This document shows, piece by piece, positions 41,551 through 51,364 of a DNA stretch of 64,000 bases (position 1 is its first letter; each line of letters starts with the position of its first letter). The notes beneath the pieces are model-generated. The model worked only from the letters and a program-made list of their open reading frames with translations. It searched no databases and was not told where the DNA came from. Origin of the DNA: Amycolatopsis eburnea (lineage in GTDB: Bacteria > Actinomycetota > Actinomycetes > Mycobacteriales > Pseudonocardiaceae); contig NZ_RSEC01000058.1 in NCBI RefSeq assembly GCF_003937945.1, forward strand, positions 186,001 to 250,000, in the 5' to 3' direction. The position numbers and the translations under genes are program-made.

Positions 41551-44500
41551 GGGCGTCTCCAGTTTTCCGAGCAGGCGGGCCACGTGCGCCTGGACCGTCC
41601 GCCGCGGCAGCGAAAGCTCGGCCGCGATGTCCGGGTTGGAGCGGCCTTCGGCGACCAGGCCGGCGATGCGGACCTCGATCGGCGTGAGCGATTCCCAGCC
41701 GTGCCCGGGGCGGATCGGCGAGAACACCGCGCCGCGGCGGACCCCGAGGCGGCGCAGGCGGGTCTCCGCGCGCCGCAGGTCCCAGCGCGCGGACAACACC
41801 GTGTAGAGCTCGGCGGCCTCCTCGAACGCCGCCTGCGCCGCGTCCAGCCGGCCCGCGCGGGCCAGCAGCACGGCCGCGTCCTCCAGCGCCGTCGCCAGTT
41901 CCGGGCGGCGGCCGACCGCGCGGAAGTGCTCGGCCGTGGCCAGCACCGCGGCCGGGTCCTCCTCGATCAGGCCGCGGCACCACGACGCCGCCGCGTGCGC
42001 CCGCGCCGGACGCCGTTCCTTCGCCGCCTCTTCTTCGCAGACGTCGAGGGCGCGGCGCGCGCGCACGCGGTCGTCCTGCTCCATCGCCAGCCGCACGAAC
42101 GCCGGCAACCATTGGTGGCGCAGCATCATCGCCGCGTACGTCGGGTTCAGGATCGGCTCGAGGACGGTCAGCGCGCGGACCCGGTCGCCGCGCTGTTCGG
42201 CCGCGAGGGCGTCGGCGACCAGCAGGAAGTCGAAGCTTTCGCGCTCGGCGCCGGTCGCCGGGGCGTACTCCTCCGCCGCGTCGAGGTGGGCGGCGGCCTG
42301 GGCCCGGTCGTCGCGGCGGCCGGCGATCAGCGCGGCGACGCCGTGCAGCAGCAGCGCGGCCGGACCGGGCTCGCGCAGGCCGTAGAACGTGATCGCCGGG
42401 CCGTCCTCGATGACCGTGTCCAGCTCGACCAGCGCCTCGTCCCAGCGGCCTTCCCAGTACCGGTGCACGGCCGCGGAAACCTGCAACCCGACGGGTAGCG
42501 CATGCCGTGCCGCGACTTCGCCCGCCGCGCGCAGGGCGTCGCCCGCTTCGGCGAGGCGGTCGAGGTTCTGCAGCGTGAAGACGCGGTTGTCGAGCAGGTC
42601 GAGGTGCAGGTCGGCCAGCTCGTGCTCGTCGCCGACGGCCTCGATCGCCGCGTCGACGTGGCCGAGCGCGCGGTCGTGCTCGCGGCGCACCGAATCGACC
42701 AGCCACAACGTCTGCAGCGCGTGCGCGGTCACGTACCGGTCGCCACCGGCGAGCGCTTTGGTCTCTCGTGCCGCCTTTTCCGCCGCGTCCAAATCGGACA
42801 GATCACCACGCCGGAAGTTGGCCAGCAGCTGCCGGTGCTTGACCCGCCAGATCTCGGGCACGGCCGGGTCGTCGACCACGCCGGCCAGCGTGGCGACCGC
42901 GCCTTCGGTGTCGCCGCGGCGGTGCCGCAGCGCCGCGACGATGTGCCGCATCTCCTCGACGGAATCCGGATCGGTGGCGACCTCGATGGCCTGCTGCGCT
43001 TGGGTTTCCGGGCTTCGCTCCAGCCGGAACAGCACCTTGACCAGCGCGACGAGCAGCACCTCCCGGCGCGACCCGGCCCCGGCGGCCAGCGCCCGTTCCA
43101 GCAGTTCGACGGCGATCAGCGGCGCCCGGTTGGAGACGGCGGCGTGGTGCCCGGCGAGCCAGTCCAGCACCCATTCGTCCACTGTGGCCGGTGCGGCCAC
43201 CAGCTGTTCGGCGACCCGCTTCACCGGCGCGCCGATCCCGGCGAGCGCCTCGGCCGCCTGCCGGTGCAGCGCCGCCCGCGTCGCCCCCGGCAACCGGTCG
43301 TAAAGCGCTTGGCGCAGCAGGGGATGCCGGAACGCGAGCTGCGTGCCGGTGTCGATGAGGACGTTCGCCGAGACGGCTTCTTCGAGCGGCTCCAGCAGGT
43401 CCGACGGCCGGCTGCCGAGCACCGCGGCGACGTCCCCGACCGCGAACTCCATGCCCAGCAACGCACCCCAGCGCAGCACTTCCTGCGTCCGCGTGCTGAG
43501 GAAGTCCAACCGCCGGTCGACCGCGGCGACCAGCGAACTGGGTGCCTCGAACTCGGCCGGGTCGTCGACGTCGGCCTCGCCGCCGCTCACCTCGACCGCG
43601 CCGGCGCGCAGCAGGACGTCGACCATTTCCTTGACGTACAACGGGTTCCCGGCGCCACGGGCGGCCAGCTCGCGCAGCCCCGGCCCGGGCGGCGCCCCGA
43701 TCCGGTCCTCGATCAGCCGTCCGACGTCGTCGCCGGTCAGCGGCGCGAGGTCGAGCACGACGCCGTCGCGCGCCTGGACGCCGCGGCGCAGCTGGGCGAG
43801 CTCGGCGCGGTCCGGCGCCGGGCGGGTCGCGGCCACCAGCAGCAGTGGCAGCTGCCGGGTCGCCGCGCAGAGCCGGTGCCAGACCAGCACGGACGCCTCG
43901 TCCGCCCACTGGAGGTCGTCGATCACCAGCACCTGCGGCGAGTGCGCGCAGAGCTCGTCGACCAGGGCCAGCAGCCGGTCGACGGCGCCGAGCACCGGGT
44001 CGGCCGGGCCCCAGCTGCGCCGCACCGGGCCTTCGCCGGCGAGTTCCTGCGCCACCCGCGCGCGCCGCGGGTCGGCCGAATGCACGTCGATCGCCAGGCA
44101 CTCCAGGATGACCTGCAAGGGGAACCGGGTGCTCAGCTCGTCCGCGGCGGCGGAAAGCCGCTGGTAGCCGGGGCCGTCCGGCAGCGAACCGGCGAGCAGC
44201 TCGGACTTGCCGATGCCCGCCTCGCCCTCGATCCAGACGGCCCGCCCGCGGCCGGCGCGGACGTCGGCGACGAGTCCGGCGAGGGTCTTGGTTTCGGCTT
44301 CCCGCCCGAACAGCCGGTGCCCGGTGACCACGACCGGCGCCGCGGGTGCGTCGAGCCCGGGGTCCTGGGCGAGGATCCGCTGGTGCAGCTGTTGCAAGGC
44401 CGGGCCGGGCTCGACGCCGAGCTCCTCGACGAGCGTGGCGCGGGCGTCGCGGAAGACGTCGAGCGCCTCGGCGTGCCGCCCGCTGCGGTAGAGGGCGAGC

Positions 44501-45174
44501 ATGAGCGACTCGCGCAGGGACTCCCGCAGAGGGTGCTCGCCGGCCAGCACGGCCAGCTCCGGCGCGAGGTCGAGGTGCCCGCCGAGGGCCAGCACCGCCT
44601 CGGCCCGCCGTTCGAGCGTGTCCAGCCGCAGCTCGGCGAGGTATTCGCGGTGCCGCTCGGCGAACCCGCCCGGCACCCCGGAAAGCGCTTCGCCCTGCCA
44701 GAGCGCGAGCGCGGCGTCGAGTTCTTCGACGGCGGCCCGCGGATCGCCCCCGTCGAGGTGGCGCCGGGCGTGCTCGCGGTGCCGTTCGAACAGCGCGGCA
44801 TCGAGCGCGTCTTCCGCGAGCAGCAGCGAATACCCGGCCGGATCCGACACCAGGACACTCGCCGCCGACCAGCGCGAGCGGTCCGGTTCGAGCGCGCGGC
44901 GGAGCCCGGAGACGTAGGTGTGGACGCTGCCCTCGACGCTCGCGGGCGCGGCGTCACCCCAGACACCGGCGATCAGCTCGGCCCGGGGCACCGGCCGCCC
45001 GGCGTTGACCGCGAGCACGGCGAAGACGGCACGCTGACGCGCGGGGCCGAGGCCGATTTCGGCCGCCCCGCGCCAGGCCCGCAGCGGGCCGAGCACACCC
45101 ACCCGCAGGCCGCTGTCCGCATCCCGTGGCATTCCACTGCCGTCCCCTCTGGGGCTCGGAGCCCCAGACCCCAT

Positions 45175-45351
45175 TCCCCCAGGGACATCTCGGTTACACC
45201 GGTGACCTTACTGACGTGGCAACCCCCGCAGAGGTTGCGCGCACCCCAAGCGCCCCAATGTGGCGTTGGGTGCGTCAGACGCACCGAACGCCACATTGGG
45301 TGCGTTGAGCGCACCGAACGCCACATTGGGGGCGTGCGGACCGGAGGGTGG
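45175..45351. repeat. Palindromic repeat block between the two large regulators
   Basis: Three copies of a 20-22 base unit based on CCAATGTGGCGTT: one forward at 45255-45276 and two inverted, ending near 45298 and 45330. Copies 1 and 2 form an inverted repeat with one mismatch, giving a strong hairpin. Phased runs of GCGCACC/GGTGCG flank the units. There is no gene in this 177 bp gap; it also carries the promoter of the 41509-45132 regulator. Confidence 0.72.
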
Positions 45352-48300
45352 TCACTCGCCGGCGGCGGCTCGCTGGCGGACCGCGTGCGCGCGGCGGATG
45401 CCGAACGGCTGCATGCGGCCTTCCGCGCGCCGGACGTCCCACACCGCGCCCATCCCGGTGTACGCCGTCAACGCGCCCCGGAACGCCGCTCGTGCCTCGT
45501 CGAGCCGGTCGGACTCGGCCAGCAGGATCGCCGCGTCCTCCGTCGCCTTCGCCTGCTTGAGCAGCCGGCCGGCGACGCGGTAGTGGCCGGCGGCGGTGAG
45601 CACCGGCTCGGGGTCGCCGGTCACCAGGCCGCGGCAGTGCGCGGCGGCCGCCGCGTGGGCTGGTGGAGCGTCCTCGAGGTCCAGCAGGTGCAGGGCCTGG
45701 TGGGCGCGCTGCGGTTCGCCGAGCCGCAGCGCGAGCCGGACCAGGTCCGGGAGCCACTGGTGGCGGGCCGCGGGCGGGTAGTTCTCCTCCAGCAGCGGCA
45801 GGAGCGCGGCCAACGCGGCTTCCGGGCGGCCCTCCTGCTCGGCCAGCAACGCCCGGGCCGCCAGCAGGAAGTCGCCGCCGTCGGGCTCGAGGCCCGGTGG
45901 CCACTGCCGCCGGTCGGCCGCGTCCAGGTGCGTCCTGGCCCCGTCCGGGTCGCCACGGTGGCCGGCGATCAGCGCGCCGACGCCGTGCACCAGCAACGTC
46001 GACCCGGGGCTGCGCAACACGTACGACGCCGTTTCCGCGCCGTCGCGGATCACCGCGTCCAGCTCTTCGAGCGCTTCGGGCCAGCGGCCCAGCCAGTAGT
46101 AGTGCACCGCGCCGGCCAGGTGCATCTCGCCCGGCACCGCGCGGGTCGCGGCGATCCGGCGGGCGGCGTCGAGCGGCTCCGCGGCTTCGTCCAGGCTGTC
46201 GAGCTTCGGCACCGACAGCGCCGCGTCGTCCAGCGGGTGCAGCCCGGCCGGTGCCAACGCGGTCTGCTCGCCGAGGCGCTCCAGCGTGGCCAGCAGCGAC
46301 TCGTGCCGCCCGCGCCACATCTCCGGGACGTCGGAGTCGTCGAGGGTCCGCTTCAGCTCGGCGGTCGCCTCGGCGAAGTCGCCGCGGCGGTAGTAGACGT
46401 AGGCCAGGATCCAGCGCATCTCGGCCGCGCGCCTGCTGTCGGCCGTCCGCGCCACGACCGAACGCGCCTCGGCCTCGGGCTCCCGGCCGAGCCAGAACAG
46501 CAGCCGGGCCAGGGTCGCGGTCAGCGTCTCGCGCGCATCCGGCGCCAGCGCGCCCTGCGTGATGGCGTGGCGCAGCAAGTCCACGGCGATCCGCGGGGTC
46601 TCGGTGGCGACCGTCCCGATGTGCTCCAGCAGCCACGTCGTCACCCACGGGTCCACCTGCGCGGGCGCGGCGGCGAGCTGTTCGGCGACCCGGACGGCGG
46701 GCGCCCCCGCGGCCGCGAACGCCTCGGCCAGCTGCCGGTGCAGCGCCACGCGCATCGCCGCCGGCGTCTTCTCGTAGAGCACCCGGCGCACCAGCGGGTG
46801 CCGGAACGCCAGCCGGTCGCCCGATTCGACGAGCACCCCGGACGCGATCGCTTCGTCGACCGCGCCGACCAGCGCCGTCGGCGGCCGTTCGGTGGCGACG
46901 GCGATGTCCGACAGCGAGAACTCGCGGCCCAGCATCGCGGCCCAGCGCAGGGTGTCGCGCGTGCCGCTGGAGAGGAAGCTCAGGTACAGCGTGATCCGTG
47001 ACCCCAGCGGCGCCGGGATGCTCTGGCACGAGTTGCCGTCCAGGTGTGCGTGGACGCCGTCGAGCACGATCATCGACTGCGCCAGCAGCGTCTCGACGAT
47101 TTCCCTGGTGTAGCGCGGGTTCCCGGCCGCGTAGGAGACCAGCAGCTGCAGGCCCGGCCCGGGTGGTGCCCCGACCAGCTCGGTGGCCAGCTCCCGGGCC
47201 GCGCTTTCCGGCAGCGGCGGCAGTGCCAGGACAGTCGTGTCATCGTTGTCAAGCTCGGCCCGCAGTTCGTCGAGCGCGGCCGGTCGTGGCACCGGGCGGC
47301 AGGCGCCGACGAGCAGCAGCGGCAGCTGCCGCGTCTCCCGGCTCAGGTACCGCCAGACCCGCAGGGTGGCGTCGTCGGCCCAGTGCAGGTCGTCGACCAC
47401 GAGCACCAGCGGCCCTTCCGCGCACAGCTCGCGGACCAGCGCGAGCAGGCCGTCGACCGGGTCCTCGCCGGGTTGCTCGGCGAGCCGGGTGGCCAGCACG
47501 GCCCGCTGCCCGGCGGCGCCGGGGTGCACGCCCAGCGCGTCGAGCAACGGCCGCAGGGCGAACCGCTGGTCGAGCGCGTCCGCGGCCGCGAAGGCGGGGG
47601 TGTAGTCCGCGGCCTCGGCGAGCAGTTCGGCCAGCAGCGCCGTCCGGCCGCTGCCGGGCTCGCCTTCGACCCACACCGACCGGCCGGTCCCCGCGCCGAG
47701 CCCGTCGACGGCTTCGCGGAGCCGGGCCAGTTCGGCGTCCCGGCCGACGAACAGCTCGGCGCGCTCGGGCACCGCCGCGACCGGGAGCCGTGCCGGGCGC
47801 GCGGGCGGCGCGGGCTTCGGTTCCGGTGCGGCCGCGGGCTGTTCGCGCAGCTGGTCGTACAGCCGCCGCAGCGCCGGGCCGGGCTCGGTGCCGGACGACT
47901 CGACGAGCCGGTCGCGGACGTCGGTGTACACCGCGATCGCCTCGGTCCGCCGGTCGGCGCGCACCAGCGCCCGCATGAGCAGCCCGCGCAGCGTTTCGCG
48001 GAACGGGTGTTCGCGGGTCAGCGCGGTCAGCTCGGCGACGAGTTCGGTGTGCCCGCCCGATTCGAGGACGACTTCGGCGCGCCGCTCGACCGTCGCGAGC
48101 CGCAGTTCGGTGAGCCGCGCGCGCTGGGCGGCGGCGAACGGCCCGGGCAGGCCGGACAGCGGGACGCCGTGCCAGAGCCCGAGCGCTTCCTCGAGATCCT
48201 CGCGAGCGCCGCGGAGATCCCCGGCCGACTGCTTGCGCAGCGCCTGTTCGCGCAGGGCTTCGAAGCGGTGGACGTCGATCGCGCCGGCGTCGAGGCGCAG

Positions 48301-48606
48301 GGAGTAGCCGGACCCGATCGACGCGAGCAGCTGCGGGCCTTCACCCTTGGCGCGGCCGGGTTCGAGCGCCCGCCGCAGGCCGGAGACGTAGGTGTAGATG
48401 GAACCCTGGGCGCTCTGCGGCGGCGCCTCGCCCCAGACGGCGTCGATCAGCTCCTCGCGCGAGACCGTGCGGTTCGGGTTCACCGCGAGCGCGGCGAGGA
48501 CCGTCCGCCGGTGCGCGGAGCCGAGGTCGAGCTCCACCTCGCCGTGCCACGCCTTGACCGGGCCGAGCAGCTGGAGTCTCGGTGCGGAGCGGTCCGCAGC
48601 CGACAT
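45352..48606 (-). CDS. AfsR/SARP-type regulator: BTAD + STAND ATPase + TPR
   Basis: 1084 residues, paralogue of the preceding regulator but without the C-terminal LuxR domain. Winged helix: LQLLGPVKAWHGEVELDLG and QGSIYTYVSGLRRALEPGR. BTAD domain with SSGTEPGPALRRLYDQLR. A Pro/Ala linker leads to the ATPase with Walker A GEPGSGRTALL (Lys replaced by Arg in the usual GKT/S position) and Walker B VLVVDDLHWADDATL. TPR-like repeats fill the last 500 residues. ATG 48606 has AAGGGAG upstream. It lies divergent to the WXG100 pair. Likely integrates a nucleotide or protein signal to control nearby or secondary-metabolite genes. Confidence 0.88.
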   Translation of the reverse strand: MSAADRSAPRLQLLGPVKAWHGEVELDLGSAHRRTVLAALAVNPNRTVSREELIDAVWGEAPPQSAQGSIYTYVSGLRRALEPGRAKGEGPQLLASIGSGYSLRLDAGAIDVHRFEALREQALRKQSAGDLRGAREDLEEALGLWHGVPLSGLPGPFAAAQRARLTELRLATVERRAEVVLESGGHTELVAELTALTREHPFRETLRGLLMRALVRADRRTEAIAVYTDVRDRLVESSGTEPGPALRRLYDQLREQPAAAPEPKPAPPARPARLPVAAVPERAELFVGRDAELARLREAVDGLGAGTGRSVWVEGEPGSGRTALLAELLAEAADYTPAFAAADALDQRFALRPLLDALGVHPGAAGQRAVLATRLAEQPGEDPVDGLLALVRELCAEGPLVLVVDDLHWADDATLRVWRYLSRETRQLPLLLVGACRPVPRPAALDELRAELDNDDTTVLALPPLPESAARELATELVGAPPGPGLQLLVSYAAGNPRYTREIVETLLAQSMIVLDGVHAHLDGNSCQSIPAPLGSRITLYLSFLSSGTRDTLRWAAMLGREFSLSDIAVATERPPTALVGAVDEAIASGVLVESGDRLAFRHPLVRRVLYEKTPAAMRVALHRQLAEAFAAAGAPAVRVAEQLAAAPAQVDPWVTTWLLEHIGTVATETPRIAVDLLRHAITQGALAPDARETLTATLARLLFWLGREPEAEARSVVARTADSRRAAEMRWILAYVYYRRGDFAEATAELKRTLDDSDVPEMWRGRHESLLATLERLGEQTALAPAGLHPLDDAALSVPKLDSLDEAAEPLDAARRIAATRAVPGEMHLAGAVHYYWLGRWPEALEELDAVIRDGAETASYVLRSPGSTLLVHGVGALIAGHRGDPDGARTHLDAADRRQWPPGLEPDGGDFLLAARALLAEQEGRPEAALAALLPLLEENYPPAARHQWLPDLVRLALRLGEPQRAHQALHLLDLEDAPPAHAAAAAHCRGLVTGDPEPVLTAAGHYRVAGRLLKQAKATEDAAILLAESDRLDEARAAFRGALTAYTGMGAVWDVRRAEGRMQPFGIRRAHAVRQRAAAGE

Positions 48607-48781
48607 CGGTCTCCCTTCGTGCGCTGACGAAACGTCACGCGCCGGATGCCTGACGTGAGCATACGCGGGTGTCGTGAACCGGCAGGCAAGGATGGCGGAC
48701 ATTCGGGCAACGGGCGGGGAGCGGGGTTCCGCCGGTGCCGCCGCGTTTGCCACCCTCGGAACGCCTCGAGAGGAGTTCCGC

Positions 48782-49042
48782 ATGGCCACAGCCGCGCCGA
48801 CGGACGAGATGCGGCGGGCGGCCGCCCGCTTCGCGCACACCATCGAAGCGGCCCGCGCCCGGCTCCGCGACGTCAACAGCGAGATGGCGATGGTGCAGGC
48901 GTCGTGGCGGGGCGAGTCCGCGGTGCGCTTCGGCCAGGCGATGAACGACTGGGAGCAGGAGTTCGACGTGATCCTCTCGCGGCTGGCCCGGCTGCTCGAG
49001 ACGACCGGCGGCGGCCCGGTGCCGCGGCAGCGCGTGCCGTGA
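48782..49042 (+). CDS. WXG100-family (Esx-like) small protein, first of pair
   Basis: 86 residues, predicted helix-turn-helix hairpin with the central WxG in VQASWRGESAVRF (about residue 40). Preceded by GAGAGGAG; ATG 48782 chosen over longer frames since it fits the 100-residue family. Such proteins form dimers exported by type VII (ESX) secretion; no ESX component is encoded in the window. The typical C-terminal YxxxD/E export signal is not evident; the end is Pro/Arg-rich. Translationally coupled to the next gene (GTGA). Confidence 0.82.
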   Translation: MATAAPTDEMRRAAARFAHTIEAARARLRDVNSEMAMVQASWRGESAVRFGQAMNDWEQEFDVILSRLARLLETTGGGPVPRQRVP

Positions 49043-49296
49043 CGCGGCGGGAACTCGAGTTCGGCTTCGCGGGCCTCGTGCTCGACCGGATGGGGTCGAT
49101 CACCGGCGAGCTCGGCGAGCTGCTCGCCGAGCTGGAGACCGACGTCGAACCGGGCCTGGCCGGCTGGACCGGCGCCGCGCGGGAGGAGTACGCGCGGGCC
49201 AAGCGCGAATGGGCGCGCGCGGCCGAGCGGATGCCCGGCTCGCTGGCGCGGGCGCGGGCGGCGGTCGAGGAGCTGGAGACGTCTTCACGCGCGTGA
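49039..49296 (+). CDS. WXG100-family (Esx-like) small protein, second of pair
   Basis: 85 residues, helical hairpin with WxG in GLAGWTGAAREEYARAKREW (about residue 43). A YxxxxxxW-type spacing after WxG is seen, and no signal peptide. GTG start overlapping the upstream stop indicates coexpression and probable heterodimer formation with the first protein. Its 3' end runs into the palindrome upstream of the second LuxR-type regulator. Confidence 0.82.
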   Translation: MTRRELEFGFAGLVLDRMGSITGELGELLAELETDVEPGLAGWTGAAREEYARAKREWARAAERMPGSLARARAAVEELETSSRA

Positions 49297-49324
49297 AGAC
49301 GGAATAGGGAAGGCGTGAAGGCGC
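49283..49324. promoter_or_regulatory. Palindrome and GTGAAGGCGC box upstream of LuxR-type regulator B
   Basis: CTTCACGCGCGTGAAG, a perfect 16-base palindrome at 49283-49298, and GTGAAGGCGC at 49315-49324. Both elements match those in front of the paralogous regulator at 36578, where their spacing is 20 bases longer (about two helical turns). The palindrome overlaps the end of the second WXG100 gene. Confidence 0.6.
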
Positions 49325-49342
49325 GCCCGCCACACTGCGGTC

Positions 49343-49945
49343 ATGAAGCCCGTGGAAGTGACCGTCCTCGCCTCGGACCCGATCACGCACGCCGGCGCCG
49401 AGAGCCTGCTGGAGTCGCATCCGGACGTCCGGGTGACCGACCTGGTGCCGGACGTCCTGCTGGTGATGGAGGAGCACGTCACCGAGGCGGTGCTGGGCGA
49501 GATCCGCGCGGCCAAGGCGTCCCACGTGGTGCTGGTCGTCGAGCACTTCCGCGAGAGCGACCTGATGGCGGTGCTGGAGTGCGGGGTCGTGGCGATCCTG
49601 CCGCGACGCGAGACGGGCGGCGCCGAGCTGGTGACGGCGGTGCTCGCGGCGGGCGACGGCACGGCCAACCTGCCGCCGCGGCTGCAAGGAGCGCTGCTTT
49701 CGCAGGTCCAGCGGATGCGCAAGGACGTCCTGGAGCCGAACGGGCTCACGCTGTCCGGGCTCGCCGCGCGCGAGTGCGACGTCCTGCGCCTGGTCGCCGA
49801 GGGGTTCGGGACCGAGGAGATCGCGGCGAAGCTGTGCTACTCCGAGCGGACCGTGAAGAACGTCCTCTACGGCCTGATGACCCGCTGCGGCCTCAACAAC
49901 CGCGCGCACGCCGTCGCCTACGCGCTGCGAGCGGGCGCCATCTGA
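49343..49945 (+). CDS. LuxR-type (NarL-like) regulator, paralogue of the one at 36578
   Basis: 200 residues with the same layout as the regulator at 36578-37156: receiver-like N-terminal half (VEVTVLASDPITHAGAESLL, VVLVVEHFRESDLMAVLECG, VVAILPRRETGG) and C-terminal HTH (LAARECDVLRLVAEGFGTEE, CYSERTVKNVLYGLMTRCGL). The HTH regions of the two are highly similar, so they may recognise similar sites. No histidine kinase nearby. ATG 49343 lacks a strong ribosome binding site. Confidence 0.88.
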   Translation: MKPVEVTVLASDPITHAGAESLLESHPDVRVTDLVPDVLLVMEEHVTEAVLGEIRAAKASHVVLVVEHFRESDLMAVLECGVVAILPRRETGGAELVTAVLAAGDGTANLPPRLQGALLSQVQRMRKDVLEPNGLTLSGLAARECDVLRLVAEGFGTEEIAAKLCYSERTVKNVLYGLMTRCGLNNRAHAVAYALRAGAI

Positions 49946-49972
49946 GCCGTTCCGTCGGCTAGGGTCGCGATC

Positions 49973-51298
49973 ATGGTGCTGACGGCAGTGGAGATCGCGG
50001 CCTCCGTCCGCGCCGGGACCCTCGACCCGGTCCGGGTGACCCAGGAGGCGCTCGACCGGATCGCCGCGGCGGACGGCGTCGTCGGTGCCTTCCGGCGGGT
50101 GCGTGCCGAAGAGGCGCTGAAGGAGGCCGCGGCGGTCGCCGCGCGGCCCGACCTCGCGTCGCTGCCGCTGGCCGGGGTGCCCGTCGCGGTCAAGGACGTC
50201 ACGGAGATCGAGGGCGAGTTCGCCTCGCACGGTTCGCTGGCCGGTCCGTCTTCGCCGGCCACCGCGGACGGCGTGGTCGCGGCGCGGCTGCGGGCCGCGG
50301 GCGCGGTGCTCGTCGGGCTGACGCGCGTGCCGGAGCTGTGCGTCTGGCCGATGAGCGACACCCCGGACGGCATCGCCCGCAACCCCTGGGACCCGACGTA
50401 CGCCTCGGGCGGCTCGTCCGGCGGCAGCGCGGCGGCGGTGGCGGCCGGGCTGGTCCCGCTGGCCCACGGCTCCGACGGCATGGGCTCGGTCCGGCTGCCG
50501 GCGGCGATGTGCGGCCTGGTCGGCCTGAAGCCGAGCGCGCAGCTGCTGGCCGAGGGCGGCTGGTTCGGCATGTCGGTGCACGGCCCGCTGGCCACGACGG
50601 TCGCCGACACGGCGGTGCTGCTCTCGGTGCTGGCCGCGGACCCCTCGCTGGCTTCCGTCCCGACGCCGTCCGCGGTACGCATCGGCACGTCCACGACGGT
50701 GCCCCTGCTGCGCACGCCGGTCCCGAAGGAGCTGGTGGCGGCGGTCTCGACCGCGGCAGGACACCTGGCGTCCGCGGGCCACATGCTGACGGCGTCGGCC
50801 CCGCGCTACCCGGCGACGATGGTCCTGGGCATGACGGCCCGCTGGCTCGCCGGACCCGCCGTCCAGGCTCGCGACTTCGACTTTTCGCGGTTGCAGCGGC
50901 GGACCCGTGCGCACGTCCGAGCGGGACGGCTGATCCAGCGCGCGGGCCTGATCCGCGAGCGGACCCGCGAGAACTGGGTCGCGCGGGCGGCGGAGTTCTT
51001 CGAGGCGCACGACGTCCTGATGACGCCGACGCTGTCGCACTGGCCGGTGAAGGCGGGCCGCTGGCACGAGAAGCGGTGGCTGACGAACGTGTTCCCGTCG
51101 ACGCGCCTGGCCGGGTTCACCGGCCAGTGGAACTTCGCGGGCTACCCGGCGATCACGGTCCCGGTGGGGCGATCGGTGGTCTCCGGCCTGCCGACGTCGG
51201 TCCAGCTGGTGACGCGTCCGGGCGGCGAGTCACTGCTGCTCGGCCTGGCCGCCCAGCTGGAGGCGGCCAACCCCTGGCCCCGCACGGCCCGCAAGTAA
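49973..51298 (+). CDS. Amidase signature family hydrolase
   Basis: 441-residue amidase. The Ser-Ser-Lys triad is visible: Lys in GVPVAVKDVTEIEG (about residue 75), cis-Ser in ASGGSSGGSAAAVAAG (residues about 144-159, core shown) and the nucleophile region GSDGMGSVRLPAAMCGLVGLKPS, which in most relatives reads GSDxGGS and here is GSDGMGS. C-terminal WNFAGYPAITVPVG is a family landmark. Hydrolyses an unidentified amide; no nitrile hydratase or aminoacyl-tRNA amidotransferase genes adjoin, so it is not GatA. Converges on the DivIVA-like gene across a strong hairpin. Confidence 0.9.
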   Translation: MVLTAVEIAASVRAGTLDPVRVTQEALDRIAAADGVVGAFRRVRAEEALKEAAAVAARPDLASLPLAGVPVAVKDVTEIEGEFASHGSLAGPSSPATADGVVAARLRAAGAVLVGLTRVPELCVWPMSDTPDGIARNPWDPTYASGGSSGGSAAAVAAGLVPLAHGSDGMGSVRLPAAMCGLVGLKPSAQLLAEGGWFGMSVHGPLATTVADTAVLLSVLAADPSLASVPTPSAVRIGTSTTVPLLRTPVPKELVAAVSTAAGHLASAGHMLTASAPRYPATMVLGMTARWLAGPAVQARDFDFSRLQRRTRAHVRAGRLIQRAGLIRERTRENWVARAAEFFEAHDVLMTPTLSHWPVKAGRWHEKRWLTNVFPSTRLAGFTGQWNFAGYPAITVPVGRSVVSGLPTSVQLVTRPGGESLLLGLAAQLEAANPWPRTARK

Positions 51299-51357
51299 AA
51301 GCCGTGAAGGCCTCCTTACCGGCTTTTTTGCCCGGTAAGGAGGCCTTCACGGCTTTT
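51297..51357. terminator. Bidirectional terminator, 26-bp perfect arms
   Basis: Arms 51297-51322 and 51332-51357 are exact reverse complements, beginning AAAAGCCGTGAAGG and ending with CTTTT, around CTTTTTTGC. A-run on one side and T-run on the other, between convergent genes, give termination in both directions. The inner GTGAAGGCCTCCTTAC recalls dispersed palindromes of Amycolatopsis. Confidence 0.88.
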
Positions 51358-51364
51358 GGAAGCG

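Noticed and set aside
42502..47001. 1499-codon open frame on the plus strand
   Set aside because: Antisense shadow of the two large regulators: high GC keeps the frame open. Composition is Arg/Gln/Gly/Val-rich without domains, and the minus-strand proteins have clear motifs.
48674..48781. N-terminal extension of the first WXG100 protein from ATG 48674
   Set aside because: The extension has no helical character, and the GAGAGGAG site is placed for ATG 48782.
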